A DNA stretch of 64,000 nt, from assembly GCA_023525715.1 (NCBI GenBank), contig CM042011.1:63266354-63330353 (forward strand). Reading direction: 5' to 3'. The translations under genes were made by a program, and so were the position numbers. Shown here piece after piece: positions 1 through 11,398 of the stretch (position 1 is the stretch's first letter; each line of letters starts with the position of its first letter). Source of the DNA: Cichorium intybus. Taxonomy: Eukaryota > Streptophyta > Magnoliopsida > Asterales > Asteraceae. The notes beneath the pieces were generated by a model, which was given only the letters and a program-made list of their open reading frames with translations, was not told the origin of the DNA and did no database searches.

Positions 1-119
1 TATTTTTATTTAAGTATTTCATTTTAATTACATAAATGTCACTATCATCTAAGCCCTTGATTTTTTCAATCTAATGGTCCAGAATTGGTACTACAATCAC
101 ACAATAATTACCAAATGTA

Positions 120-252
<133 letters not shown>

Positions 253-410
253 TTATTTAATTTTAAATATCTAAATTTTTGGTAACAAATTAAATACTTA
301 AAGCTATAATTAAGGAATACTTTGACTATTCCCTATATAGAGTGTCAAACCTTTATCCCAACTCATTCATCCCTAGTCTTTTTTCTTTCACCGTGAACGA
401 GTCTCTCCTC

Positions 411-489
411 CATCTCAGAAAATCACGCCGGCAATACCACCATCTCAGAAAATCACGCCGGCAACACCATCTCAGAAAATCACGCCGGC
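411..489 (+). repeat. Minisatellite, about 3 copies of a 27-30 bp unit
   Basis: The unit begins CATCTCAGAAAATCACGCCG and repeats at 411, 441 and 468; the last copy runs into GCTGCTGC. It lies about 200 bases upstream of the exon-like block at 681-917 and could be its 5' leader, but no transcript start can be seen. Confidence 0.85.
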
Positions 490-680
490 GCTGCTGCTTG
501 CTTCTCACGGTGCTGCTTCGACAGGTTCAAACCTTGTTCTATCCTGTAGATCGCGATTTTAGGGTTCGGTGCAAAAGAAACAGAAAAAAGGAAAGAAGAG
601 ATTGATGAAGGGGTTGATTCACGTGCAGACACACACAATCGATTATGTGTGTGTGTGTAATATAGAGCTAAATCTTCCCT

Positions 681-917
681 TTGACCGGCATAATACTGGC
701 CAAAATCGCCGATCAGTTTTCCGATTTGAAAGATATTCACGCCGGCTTCAACGCTCAAGCTTATCAGTTCCACTGGTCCGAAGCCAAAAGCCGGTTCGAT
801 TTCTACCAGTCTGATGTCGTCTTGAAGCTGATTTCGTGTCTCAATGTCAAGTGCGGAGGATCTATTTTCCCCACCGCCGGCGACCACATCTGGTGGGTTC
901 GAATCCGTTACAAGAAC
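681..917 (+). CDS. Exon of an unrecognised plant gene (5' coding part)
   Basis: The frame is open from just after a TAA at 669 to a strong splice donor (AAC|GTAAGT at 917/918). Codon use is balanced and includes segments such as DIHAGFNAQAYQFHW and CGGSIFPTAGDHIWWVRI. No ATG opens this frame here, so the true start is in another exon or a base has been lost: an overlapping frame with ATG at 605 runs through 814. The exon ends in phase 0 and the next exon-like block (1178-1310) begins in phase 0, which supports a real gene. I do not recognise the family. It could equally be a gene fragment carried by a transposon. Confidence 0.4.
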
Positions 918-1177
918 GTAAGTTTTATTGTTTTTAATTTTTTTGGATATTGTATTCGTTTGTTTTGATGCGGTGGGTTAGCCACAGAAATCATCGATGA
1001 AATATATGTGGTGTGATTTCATATGGCTTCTTAATCCAAATAAATACCTAAATATACTCAAAAACAAGTTGGAGTGATGCACTTTTTGGGTTATTCAAGA
1101 CCCAACATTATCATTTCTTTCTTCCGGCATTATGAATGCATTTTTACTTTTTTATTCTAAAAAAATTCCTTTTTTAG

Positions 1178-1310
1178 TACCAAATGAATCGAGCGTTACT
1201 TACGCGTGAAGACGCATTTGAATTCTTGAAGGCCATTAGCAATGGTGATTGTATTAATTACTCTGGTTTTTGCGACACATTGCGACATGTATCTTTGTCT
1301 CTCAAAAACG
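1178..1310 (+). CDS. Second exon of the same unrecognised gene
   Basis: The block is bounded by a polypyrimidine tract with TTTTTTAG at 1170-1177 and a donor AAAAACG|GTATC at 1310/1311. It encodes about 44 residues including LTREDAFEFLKAI and NGDCINYSGFCDTLRHV. The GxINYxxFxxxL spacing loosely resembles a degenerate EF-hand, but the acidic loop is incomplete, so no function is assigned. It is in phase with the exon at 681-917. No further exon is visible downstream before the (TA)n tract, so the gene is probably truncated. Confidence 0.4.
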
Positions 1311-1379
1311 GTATCATTGGCACCTCCTTCATCTCTAATTGTCGAAATGCTCATTCATTAACTTGAATATGCTTCGTGC

Positions 1380-2141
<762 letters not shown>

Positions 2142-2222
2142 AATAGTTTCATTTCGATCAATAGTCTATTTTCGGCGATTAGTTTTCTTAAATGAAACGG
2201 TAGATAATACAATTTTGGTGAT

Positions 2223-3530
2223 TATTTTCGGCATGCTGACGTGGCACCAAGGTGTCAAAATTGAAACAAAATTGAAAACATAGTGACTTTAATTGGAAAA
2301 TTTTAAAAACTTAGTGACTTAATTGAATAAACAATAACATAGTGTCAAAACCAAAATTTTCTGAAAACTTAGTGTCTTTTTTGAAATTAACAAATAAGAT
2401 ATTAATTACACTTATATAATCAAAATTGGTTCGGTTCCCAAGATTTTTTTGCTCACTCAAGATGAGCTTGGTTAAGGAACCAAATAACCGATTTGGTTCG
2501 GTTTTCTCGATTTTTTGCTCACTTAAGATAAGCTTGGCTAAGGCTACAAAATAACCGAAACCGATAATAGGTTTTTAAAGAAACCAAGAACCAAACTGTC
2601 ACACGTAATTGGTTTCGAATCCGTTTGAACGAAATATAAACCGTTGCATTTATTACTAAAATAATCGAAAATAAACTGTTACAATTACTTTTGGAAGCTA
2701 GAAAATGATTACTAACTTAATATTATTGACAAGATAACTGAAAATTATGTTTTTGAAGAACCGAGAACCAAACCTTATATATAATTGGTTCCGATTTTGT
2801 TCGATTCTAACGATTTTTTGCTCACTTAAAATGAGTTTGGTTAAGAAACCAAAATATCCGAAACCGATAATGGATTTTTTTTTTAAAAAAAAAACAAGAA
2901 CCAAACCGTCACATATAATTGGTTATATTTTCGTTGAAGATAATTGGTTATGTTTCCGTTAGAACGAAAAATAAACTGTTACAGTTATTACTATTATAAT
3001 CGAAAATAAACCGATATATTTGGTTATTATAAATATTCAAATTAGAACCTATAGCTCACCATTTCAATAAAACAAATCATTATTCTTATTTTATTTATTT
3101 TTCAATTTCTTATCAATTAAATATTTTGAAATGTTTATAATTAGTTTTTGGACAATTTTAAAAAAAGACACTTAGTTTTTAGAAAATTTCGATTTTGACA
3201 CTTTGTTCTTGTTTTTTAAATTAAGTCATTAAATTTTTAAAATTTTCCAATTAAGTCACTATGTTTTCAATTTTGTTTCAATTTTGACACCTTGGTGCCA
3301 CGTCGGCATGCCATGTCAACGCCACGTCATCAAGACTAATACGTCACCATGCCACGTCAGCTGATAACCGGGTTGACCAGTCAAGTGGTCAAAATTGAAA
3401 CAAAATTGAAAACATAGTGACTTAATTGAGAAAAATTAAAAAGTTAATGACTTAATTGAAAAAAAAATAACACAGTGTCAAAATCGAACTTTTTTCAAAA
3501 GTTAGTGTTTTTTTTAGAATTTACCCATAA
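2223..3530. repeat. Foldback repeat with three related arms
   Basis: A phrase of about 150-170 bp (containing CAAAATTGAAAACATAGTGA and TGACTTAATTGA) occurs at about 2235-2395, in inverted orientation at about 3150-3320, and again in direct orientation at about 3386-3525. The first two arms flank about 750 bp and could be terminal inverted repeats of a non-autonomous DNA transposon. The third arm makes a tight hairpin with the second. No clean TSD was found. Confidence 0.6.
2425..2990. repeat. Imperfect tandem repeats between foldback arms
   Basis: A phrase with TTTTTTGCTCACTTAAGAT, a GGTTAAG step, then AACCGAAACCGATAATGG and ACCAAACCGTCACATATAAT recurs about three to four times with drift. 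Translated ORFs over it are short and not protein-like. Confidence 0.6.
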
Positions 3531-3539
3531 CAATATAAG

Positions 3540-4726
3540 GTTTTCTTTATACATGTACAACAGTTATAAAATATGAATGTTGTGTACGGATAAAATTGTT
3601 GTGTACAGATCAATTTCCTTTTCTATAAGATAAAAATACAAATTATCTTCTCTTTTCTCTTTTATTATTCTTTTTATATTTTAAATTTTTTTAAATATCT
3701 AATTAATTTTTAATTTTGTTTTTAGTTTTAGAAATTGTGAACCCACATTGCATAAAATGTGAAATTTCTAATTTATTAGTAGTCTTTTTAGAAAAAAGTA
3801 ATTATATATGGTAAAGGAGATAAACATTCTATATAAATAAGTCTTTAATATCTAATCTTTTTAATCAGTATATAATATCTAATATTAACTTATTCGTCAA
3901 ATATTCAAAATATAAATATTTAATTATTAGGAATTGTTTTATAATTTTATGGTTTGTAGTTTATTAATAAAAATAAAAAACTGGGAGAAAGAAAATGGAG
4001 GGAGATATCAAAGATGGTGAGAGAGAGTTGATGTAAAATTGCATGGAGAATGAATAAAATGAATTGTCACCATCAAAACCTCGAATAGTTTTTTGAAATA
4101 CGGAAATCTCTCTTTTCAACACAAATCATTTCAAAATATATACTGTACACTCAAATCTATCTTTTCAACACAAATCATTTCAAAAGATACATGTAAATCT
4201 TCAGAATGTAATAATAATTATTTTTGAATACTCATACTTTACATTTTAGATGTTTCATTTTAAATAACTTGGTTCAATTTTTAGATTTGAGGTACGAATT
4301 TAAATACTAATCGTAATATCAAAATGTAAACTTGTTGTCTTTTTAATAATTTTAATATATTTGTGTTTCTTTTTAAACACGTGAATTAGACATAAAATAA
4401 CTTTTTATCCAATTTAATATAATAAGATTTAACATTGAATCTCTTTTTCAATTCTCATTGAACAATTTTTTTAATAAGACATGCATCATCTTCGTCTCAT
4501 TTTGTATTTACTGATGCAACTATTCAATTATCCAATTTGTGAGACCACATGTGATGATCTATCCCTATTAAGCTTTCTCAATCGAATAATCGATAGCCTT
4601 TGATATCATTTGAAACGTTAATTTCCTCTCTTTATTCGTTTAAAAAAATTCTTATAGTCATCATCAACATGTAATATTAGTATGTTTTTTGAAATACGGG
4701 AAAATCTAATTTTTCAACACACGTCA
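3540..4726. other. AT-rich intergenic sequence with a short local duplication
   Basis: No coding signal. At about 4096-4195 two copies of a phrase containing CTTTTCAACACAAATCATTT lie in tandem, and a diverged third copy at about 4690-4735 is the site where the MITE at 4736 inserted. Confidence 0.6.
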
Positions 4727-4735
4727 TTTCAAAAT

Positions 4736-4905
4736 GAGTAATTGTATTGCTTCCTACTTTTTATTCCTACTCATATTTCTACCCATGTTAAATTGTGACA
4801 TGTGTCATATTTAATAAAATTCATAATATTTTAATACATATGTCATAATTTAACATAAGTATGAATATAGATAGGAATAAAAGGTAGGAAGAAAAACAAT
4901 TTCTC
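4736..4905. mobile_element. 170-bp MITE with 9-bp TSD (Mutator-type)
   Basis: Flanked by a perfect 9-bp duplication TTTCAAAAT at 4727-4735 and 4906-4914. Left end GAGTAATTGTATTGCTTCCT; reverse complement of the right end GAGAAATTGTTTTTCTTCCT. Most of the element is one imperfect palindrome. The 9-bp TSD points to the Mutator superfamily. Paralogous uninserted copies of the target exist at about 4125-4140. Confidence 0.85.
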
Positions 4906-4914
4906 TTTCAAAAT

Positions 4915-6262
4915 ATATATTTGTACATTAAATCTTCAGAATTTTATCTTATTAGTTTGAATCTTTAAAGAACACATCCACCAACGCCAATTACCTGTAT
5001 CAAAATCGAATCACATACGATATATTAATCCAACCTAAACTCAAGAATTACATACAATCCAAATTATTTTAGAAAAATATTTATATACCATGAAAAAAAT
5101 GAGACCATGCAACTTAGAAGCATTGTTTAGACGCCTATACAAGTTACAGAAAACAATCAATATAGTACAACTTTAAAAGCATTGTTTTTAAACCTGCAAA
5201 TACCAAACAATCAAAATCATAAAAATATACAAAATCATAAAATAAAAGATCGAGCATTTAAGATTTCAAATTGGCATTTTAGATTTACCTCATTTCGTTT
5301 TTTATAGGTTTCTGATCTGCAACAATCTACATAATTATCAAAATTGAATTATATCAAAGATTTACACAAAATAAACACAAAAAACAGTTGTTTCTAACCT
5401 TGAGTCACAACATGGGAGTTTCATGGAAAAAAAGCACGCCAGGAATTGCTTCATAGATTCAAAACAAAACCTCGGTCATATTCAAAATAAAGAAAGATTA
5501 TCATATTCTTCCATCAGATCTGATTATCAAGAGACAAAAGTATGAAATAACTATAGTAGATCAGTCCAGAGGTGTTTATGAAAGTACAATAGAGAGAGAG
5601 ACCCATAGTGAGGTGGCGGAAAACGATGAGCTGAGAAGTGGAGACGATGGCGGTAGTTTTTGGCGGAGAATCTGGACCAAGGGAATTTTTTTTGGTGTAA
5701 AATATAGATTAAAGGTGGCATTTTTGGCAGAAAAGGGTGGAGAAGCGGCGTCTGAGTGCGGTGTTATATGGTCGTAGATTTTGATGGTAGTGACAGTAGG
5801 GGTTACTAATGGTGGTGTAAATAGGGTGGCTGATGGTGGTGACGACAATAGTCGCTGATGGTAATGACGACGGTCGTTGTAGTGGCGGTTACGACTGATG
5901 ATGTCCGAGGAGGAAGCGTTAGATGGACGTTACGTCCTGTATAGTTTGGCTGGAGTTTTAGGGTTTTTCAAGAGAGATGTGAGGGAGAGTCCATGTTTAT
6001 AGAGAGAGGGATAGTGGAGGTGCCCAGAAAATAAACGAGGTATATATGTTTGTAAATGTGTCGTGGAAGTTTTTTATAGGCTAACATTTGTTTCTGTGGA
6101 TCACAGATTTAAAGGGTTGAGATTAATTCAAGAAAATATCCATGATCAAAAATCATTCACCTTGTTCCTTTACCCGGTTAAATGTTTTTGTGCATAAAGG
6201 TTTGTACCAATTGTCTTAAAATTAAGACATCATGCTTTAAAGTCCTTGTAAGTTATATATGC

Positions 6263-6266
<4 letters not shown>
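4915..6266. other. Intergenic region, no supported gene
   Basis: The minus-strand ORF at 5576-5848 is Ser/Pro/Thr-rich and low in complexity, with no homology that I recognise. The 5580-6060 stretch is purine-rich and GC-richer than its surroundings, as in a promoter/leader or a captured gene fragment, but no exon could be defined. Confidence 0.5.

Positions 6267-6340
<74 letters not shown>
6267..6340. repeat. (TA)n microsatellite
   Basis: About 74 bases of TA, just left of the MITE at 6357. Confidence 0.97.
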
Positions 6341-6344
<4 letters not shown>

Positions 6345-6356
6345 ATATAAGGCTAT

Positions 6357-6690
6357 TATATACCTAAACCTAGGTGTAGAACCACTAAAACAACCCATTT
6401 TTCACAAAAACAAAAGCCCAAATTACTTAATTTCTTCTACATCATTGTACATAATTTGTTGTTACATTCAATTTAACTTGTTTACATGCTATTTTAGTGA
6501 TGTTTCTTCTGACCACCAACTTCTATGTCATCGACACATGCAGGTGTGATACTTTTAATCACTATATTGTATGACCGATACCATCATTTTTCGCACTTTT
6601 ATAATCAATCATATGGATTACACATATTAAATAAAATGAAAATGAAAACTAATGAAATTTGATGGTTCTACACCTAAACTCAGGTATATA
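6357..6690. mobile_element. MITE-like element with about 28-bp TIRs between TA tracts
   Basis: The left end (TATATACCTAAACCTAGGTG followed by TAGAACCA) and the reverse complement of the right end (TATATACCTGAGTTTAGGTG followed by TAGAACCA) match over about 28 bases with few differences. The interior of about 280 bp is non-coding. The TSD is probably TA and cannot be separated from the flanking TA tracts. Confidence 0.7.
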
Positions 6691-6711
6691 ACAATCTCAT
6701 ACTCACTTTTC

Positions 6712-6841
<130 letters not shown>

Positions 6842-6850
6842 TTGAGTTGT

Positions 6851-6881
6851 CACCCTGTGTATCACACGGGTTTTAACCTAG
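6851..6881 (+). mobile_element. Helitron-like 3' terminus (body to the left)
   Basis: The hairpin arms CCCTGTG and CACACGGG are followed by TTTTAACCTAG at 6871-6881 and then T. This is the Helitron 3' pattern. The body would lie to the left, and the TA tract interferes with finding the 5' TC end. Confidence 0.45.
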
Positions 6882-7083
6882 TAAAGGTATAGGTTGCTAT
6901 CTTCAATTGAGTTAAGGATGTAACTTGAGTGTAATATGTAGCGATGAAATCCAAATAATACTTGTCAATTTATTTTATATTTGTATGGTTAAAAGTTAAA
7001 ACTCCAATAATATTTTTGGTAATTTTTGTTACATGTCAATTTGTATTTATAAAACGTGGATAAAAATAGATTTAAATTAGTTA

Positions 7084-7118
7084 CTAGGTTATTAACCCGT
7101 TTGATACGTGGATCGAAA
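7084..7118 (-). mobile_element. Helitron-like 3' terminus (body to the right)
   Basis: On the minus strand the sequence reads ACGGGTTAATAACCTAG then T, with a weak upstream hairpin. It shares the AACCCG...CCTAG layout with the ends at 2109 and 6881. About 200 bp separates it from the oppositely oriented end at 6881. Confidence 0.35.
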
Positions 7119-7507
7119 AGTAAAAATAGCAAAAGTAAAAAAATCAATCAAAATATATTGATAATTACCTTTTCATATTTAAATAAGACGCCTTAGTCAT
7201 CGAAAGTGGTCAAAGTCAAAATTCCATTAACAAACAACAGGAAGACTAAATCGGGTCCCTCTATTTCTCGCGATGATCTAGAGTTGCTAGGAGGTTTATA
7301 CTATCTTGGTACAGGGACTGTAATCTTTACCTCCAATACGACATTTATATGTTTACAACTTTCAACAAAGTAAAATATTAATACTATATCCAAACACAAC
7401 AAATAATTTGAATCCTCCAACAAAGAAGACTTCTGAGTAGAGCTTTTTGAAGCTTTACAACATCAGCATTTGCATCTGCCCAGTCCACGAGGATAGTATG
7501 TGATTAA

Positions 7508-8384
7508 TGTTGGAAAATTAGTTTTAACTAATTTACTAAAAATGGTTTTCCCATTTTTGAACACAAAATATAGTTCCATAAAACAATTTAATATAAATAA
7601 ATTGATATATGTTTATGTTCTCATTCGTGTTACATTTGTTTTGATAGTTCACACGTCTAAAACGAATTTAAGATGAATGAGAATTTGTATCTCAAAGTGA
7701 AGTAGTTGGAAGAAGTTGGAAAATGAGTTAATGGTTTTTTAACTCATCCCACATTGGTAGGGGAATGAAATAGAAGTGGGTTTATAAGTCTAAAGGCTTT
7801 CATGTTTTGTAAGACTTAAAGCACAAAGGCTCTCTCTTGCGCGCGCAAGGGGGGGGGTTGCAAATGCGAACCAGATTGGGTTGGGTTCATTAAACTTGTG
7901 TACGAGCGCGCGTCCTGCGGGTACGAGTACGAATGCACCACCGGTCGACCAGAAAAGTTCAAAGACCTTTTTGCAATTAATTTTCCTTTTAGTAACTGAA
8001 AATTTAATACAATTAAAACTGATTTCGGTTTTTGGGTATTAAACAGACTTTAATTCGTCAGTTACGACTTGTGTGATTAATTCGTCGGTTACGGTTTGTG
8101 TTATATAAACGCACACGTGCAACTGATGGAACACACTGAATGACACGATTCTCTCTTCTTCTTAGCTTCTGTATTCAATTCGTTCTCGTCTTACAACCAA
8201 GGTAGAATCCGGCCTAGTGACCGTTTGGGCGATCTTGAAGAATCGCTTTACGTTGTTGTATCCTGGGAAACAAACATCCATACCGGCCGAATTTGTTTTA
8301 ATGAAACTGTGTCAAACACATGCCTAAGCAACTAATCTCGTTTTTCCTATTCATTGGCATTTTTCGGTTAATATTTTCCTAACA
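7508..8384 (+). mobile_element. Solo LTR, 877 bp, TSD ATTAA
   Basis: Starts TGTTGGAAAA and ends TTTTCCTAACA, the TG...CA form with a short terminal inverted repeat. A perfect 5-bp duplication ATTAA lies at 7503-7507 and 8385-8389. A TATA box (TATATAAA, 8103-8110) fits an LTR promoter on the plus strand. No internal region, primer-binding site or second LTR adjoins it, so it is a solo LTR left by LTR-LTR recombination. It contains a (G)9 run near 7850. Confidence 0.85.
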
Positions 8385-8426
8385 ATTAATACGTATCCCA
8401 TTTCCAGTAAAACAAAATTTAATAAT

Positions 8427-8590
8427 AACAGCAGACCTCTAAATGACAAAATTGTAAATTGCTAAGATTGTGGATCTCTTCTTCAACCCGTTTTTGTAAA
8501 GTTATTTCCTTTTGAAGCATTAACTTTAACTCAATAATATCTTCATTGACATGGTCATTACCCTGATCATTCAAACATAGAGAGAAAGAC
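8427..8590 (-). other. Possible coiled-coil exon fragment, unrecognised
   Basis: The minus strand encodes a charged helical stretch (EDIIELKLMLQKEITLQKRV then EEEIHNLSNLQF) preceded by a plausible acceptor (GATCAG). It has leucine/charged heptad character and may be an exon of a coiled-coil protein. It sits just right of the solo LTR and no partner exon was found, so it may be a remnant. Confidence 0.25.
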
Positions 8591-8659
8591 CGATGAAAAT
8601 GAACTTCGTAGAATGGTAATACTATAGATTCTGAACGCATCAGAACTGCATTACTATAG

Positions 8660-9100
8660 GGTTGAAACCTTTTAGGTGAAATTTAAGAAATAACAACATA
8701 CTTTTGTCTATGTGTTAATTGTAGCATCCTACTTTCATTTCTTTCTATTACAACATTGTACTTCGAAAAAATCTACCCATTTATAGTAATATCATCTAAT
8801 TTGGATTAAAACCTTTTGGGTTAAATGCAAGAAATAACAATGCACTTTAGTTTGTGTTTATTGTAGCATCCTACTTTCACTTTTTTCTATTACAACATTG
8901 TACTTTGAAAAATCTACCTAATTATCATCTAACTGCAAAGCAACTTTCACTGACATGATCGGGTAGTTTTTTCAAAGTGCATTGTCTTGATAAGAAAAAA
9001 TTAGTTAAGAATACAATGTTAGAATTGGGTAGATATTTCAAAGTAATATGCCTTAATAAGAAAAAAGATTAAAAGGTATACTGAGTAGGATGCTATACAA
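8660..9100. repeat. Direct plus inverted repeat cluster
   Basis: Two direct copies (about 8662-8800 and 8808-8935) share TGTAGCATCCTACTTTCA and CTATTACAACATTGTACTT. A partly inverted relative follows at about 8960-9095. It is probably a MITE family with tandem ends. The unit boundaries are not sharp. Confidence 0.55.
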
Positions 9101-9709
9101 AAGACCCTTTTATACAACATATGTCAAAAGTCAACCTCATAAGTCATAAGGTCAAACTTTGACATGTAAAGGAAGTACATAGCAAGCTAGCAAAATATAA
9201 ATAATAAGAAGTAAACATAAAAAATGTGTCTCACAATATAGAAATTACTGTTGGTGCATACTTCACATAAAGTTGTGTTGGACTGAAAATGTTGTGCATT
9301 CTGCAAAGAAGAAATCAACATAGTTATTTTACATGACTACAAACTTAGATGGAAAAAGGAATAAGGAAAGGTTAAAAGACGAATGTACCCTTTTGCGCTT
9401 CACTGTGACTTTGATCTCACTTTTATTTTACTTTCCAACATTAAATTCCACAGAAGTGACTCCTCCTTGGTCCTTAATGCCACATGACCAGCACCCAATC
9501 CAATAACACAGAACCTTTAATCGCATAACAAGAAAGGGGGACTATCTAAATTATAAAAGAGAAGGTTCAATCTTTTTGTGAGGGAGTTGGGGTGCAAAAC
9601 AAAAATAGTTTCAAGATTTATACCCATTGGCATGGCGATAAATATATTGATCATGCTCCGGCAAGGGCGGTTTTGATATAGTGCATCGGGTGGCCCGGGC
9701 ACCTGCTAA

Positions 9710-10943
9710 ATTTCATATATGTAGAGAAAAAGGAAATTTATTATTTTTTTCTAATAGGGTGCAACCCCGCGAAAAAAATACGACTTAAAAAATAAAGTGT
9801 CAACGTAGCTGCAATCTATCACTAATTGAGCTAAATGAAATTTATCACCAAGTGGGCTAATTGAAATTGATCATTAATTGGGCTAATTTAAATTAATCAC
9901 TAATTTGTGTGTCGCTGGTTTTGAAGAGTTTTTTTTGCGGGAAAATGAGAGTGGAGGTGAGAGAGTGAAGGCCGGTGGTTGTTTTAGCAAGGAGGAGGTC
10001 AGAAATGGCTGGAATATGTCGGAAACCACAGAAATCGCCGAAGGTGGGGAGAAGTTCGCATAACAGAAGAAAGAAGCGAGAAAGTCTGTATTTATTGATC
10101 GAGTGGTATTAGCGGCAACACAATTTTGACTTTTAGAGACGACATGTCTTTACGGGCGACACCTTAGGAGGGAAAATATCCCGCTTTTTTTTCGACCGTT
10201 GGATCACAAAAAAGTGGACCACAAAGATGGCATGTCACATGCATGTTTGGTGTCGCCGCTAAGGCGACACCGGTAATGATTAAGTTTCTTGTAGTGGTTT
10301 ATAAGCTACTGAAATTGAATTTAATTTTACTGCAACCGCAACGGTGGAAATATGTTTTTCCAAGATGTAACTCGTGAAGACCAACTTGTGCAATAAAATT
10401 AGTGATGAGTTTTTGAACGATGCATTGGTTTGCAATGTTAAGAAAGAAGCCCAAGTGAAAGTTAAGTTTAAAGATTTAATGGAGTGTTTTACAAAAATGT
10501 GCAACAAACAAATATGTTATATATAATGCAACATATTTTTAAACGTTTTTATGTTATTATGTTTGGTCGGACTTTTTTTTTCTTATTATATTAGCTCTGA
10601 AAAAAATTTGGTGTCATGAGTATTGATAAACCCTACGTCTACGTCTGCCCCTGTGCTCCAGCTTCATAAAATCTAATTAAAACACAAGATTTGATTAGAT
10701 ACCTATACGTATGATGATTAGGTTGTACCACTATGCATTACACTTCTACATCCCAAATTTGATACTTCCTCCGCCCTATCTACATTTGACATTCTATAGC
10801 CAAAAGCTTCAAATTTGATATAGATATTTAATTAGATCAAATTTGAATTCTAGAGTTATATTTGCTAACTCTTAACTTCGAAGGAGAATGGCGTACGAAT
10901 CAAAATAAGGAAATTAAAGGAATTGGTTCGTGAAATTACGTAC
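9710..10943 (-). other. Intron 1 of the ABITRAM-like pseudogene, with transposon debris
   Basis: The sequence lies between the exon 1 donor (10943) and the exon 2 acceptor (9703). It holds the CACTA-like terminus at 10285-10296. The minus ORF at 10280-10507 has no coding character that I recognise. Confidence 0.6.
10130..10296 (+). mobile_element. CACTA (En/Spm-type) terminus fragment
   Basis: The end TTTCTTGTAGTG (10285-10296) is the reverse complement of CACTACAAGAAA, the diagnostic CACTA terminus. Inside it, short subterminal repeats of GGTGTCGCC/GGCGACACC occur at about 10148-10275 in both orientations, as is usual for CACTA subterminal regions. The matching left CACTACAAGAAA end was not found, so the element is truncated or its other end has diverged. 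Confidence 0.55.
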
Positions 10944-11132
10944 CAGGTGCAAAGTATGTGATGAAGTTGAATTCAATTGCAGAAGGGGGAGAGAGGGGGA
11001 GATCACTGACGTTTGGCAACAAAAGCTCGTACAACTCCTTTTGTCCGTCATCTCCTTCACCATCAACGACAACCGAGTTGTCTATAACAACTGGAACTTG
11101 TAATTCTTGATCGTCGGCAGAGTCGGCGTTTA

Positions 11133-11348
11133 TGAAGGAAACAGAAACCAAATCACCTTAATATGTGCCGATACGTTTAGATAAACTCTAGTTTAAATAT
11201 AGATAAACAATAAAAGATAAACTCTAGTTTAAATACTTTATTTTATTCGGCTTGAGATAAGCCTTGTTCTTGTATTTAAGCAGTGACCTACGGCCACTTT
11301 CAATTCAATTCAGTTAAAGAAAAACACAACTCACAATCAAATTTCACA
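11133..11348 (+). repeat. 5' LTR of Copia E
   Basis: Starts TGAAGGAAACAG and ends AATTTCACA. The PBS follows directly at 11349. Confidence 0.9.
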
Positions 11349-11398
11349 TGGTATCAGAGCGGGTCAAGTGATCTGCAAAACCCCAAGCCAAAGCCACC

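Noticed and set aside
5576..5848. 90-codon minus-strand ORF rich in Ser, Pro and Thr
   Set aside because: Low complexity, no splice or start context, and no family recognised.
9517..9702. 61-codon minus ORF
   Set aside because: It is in another frame of ABITRAM-like exon 2 and intron 2; the supported frame is HDQYIYRHANG.
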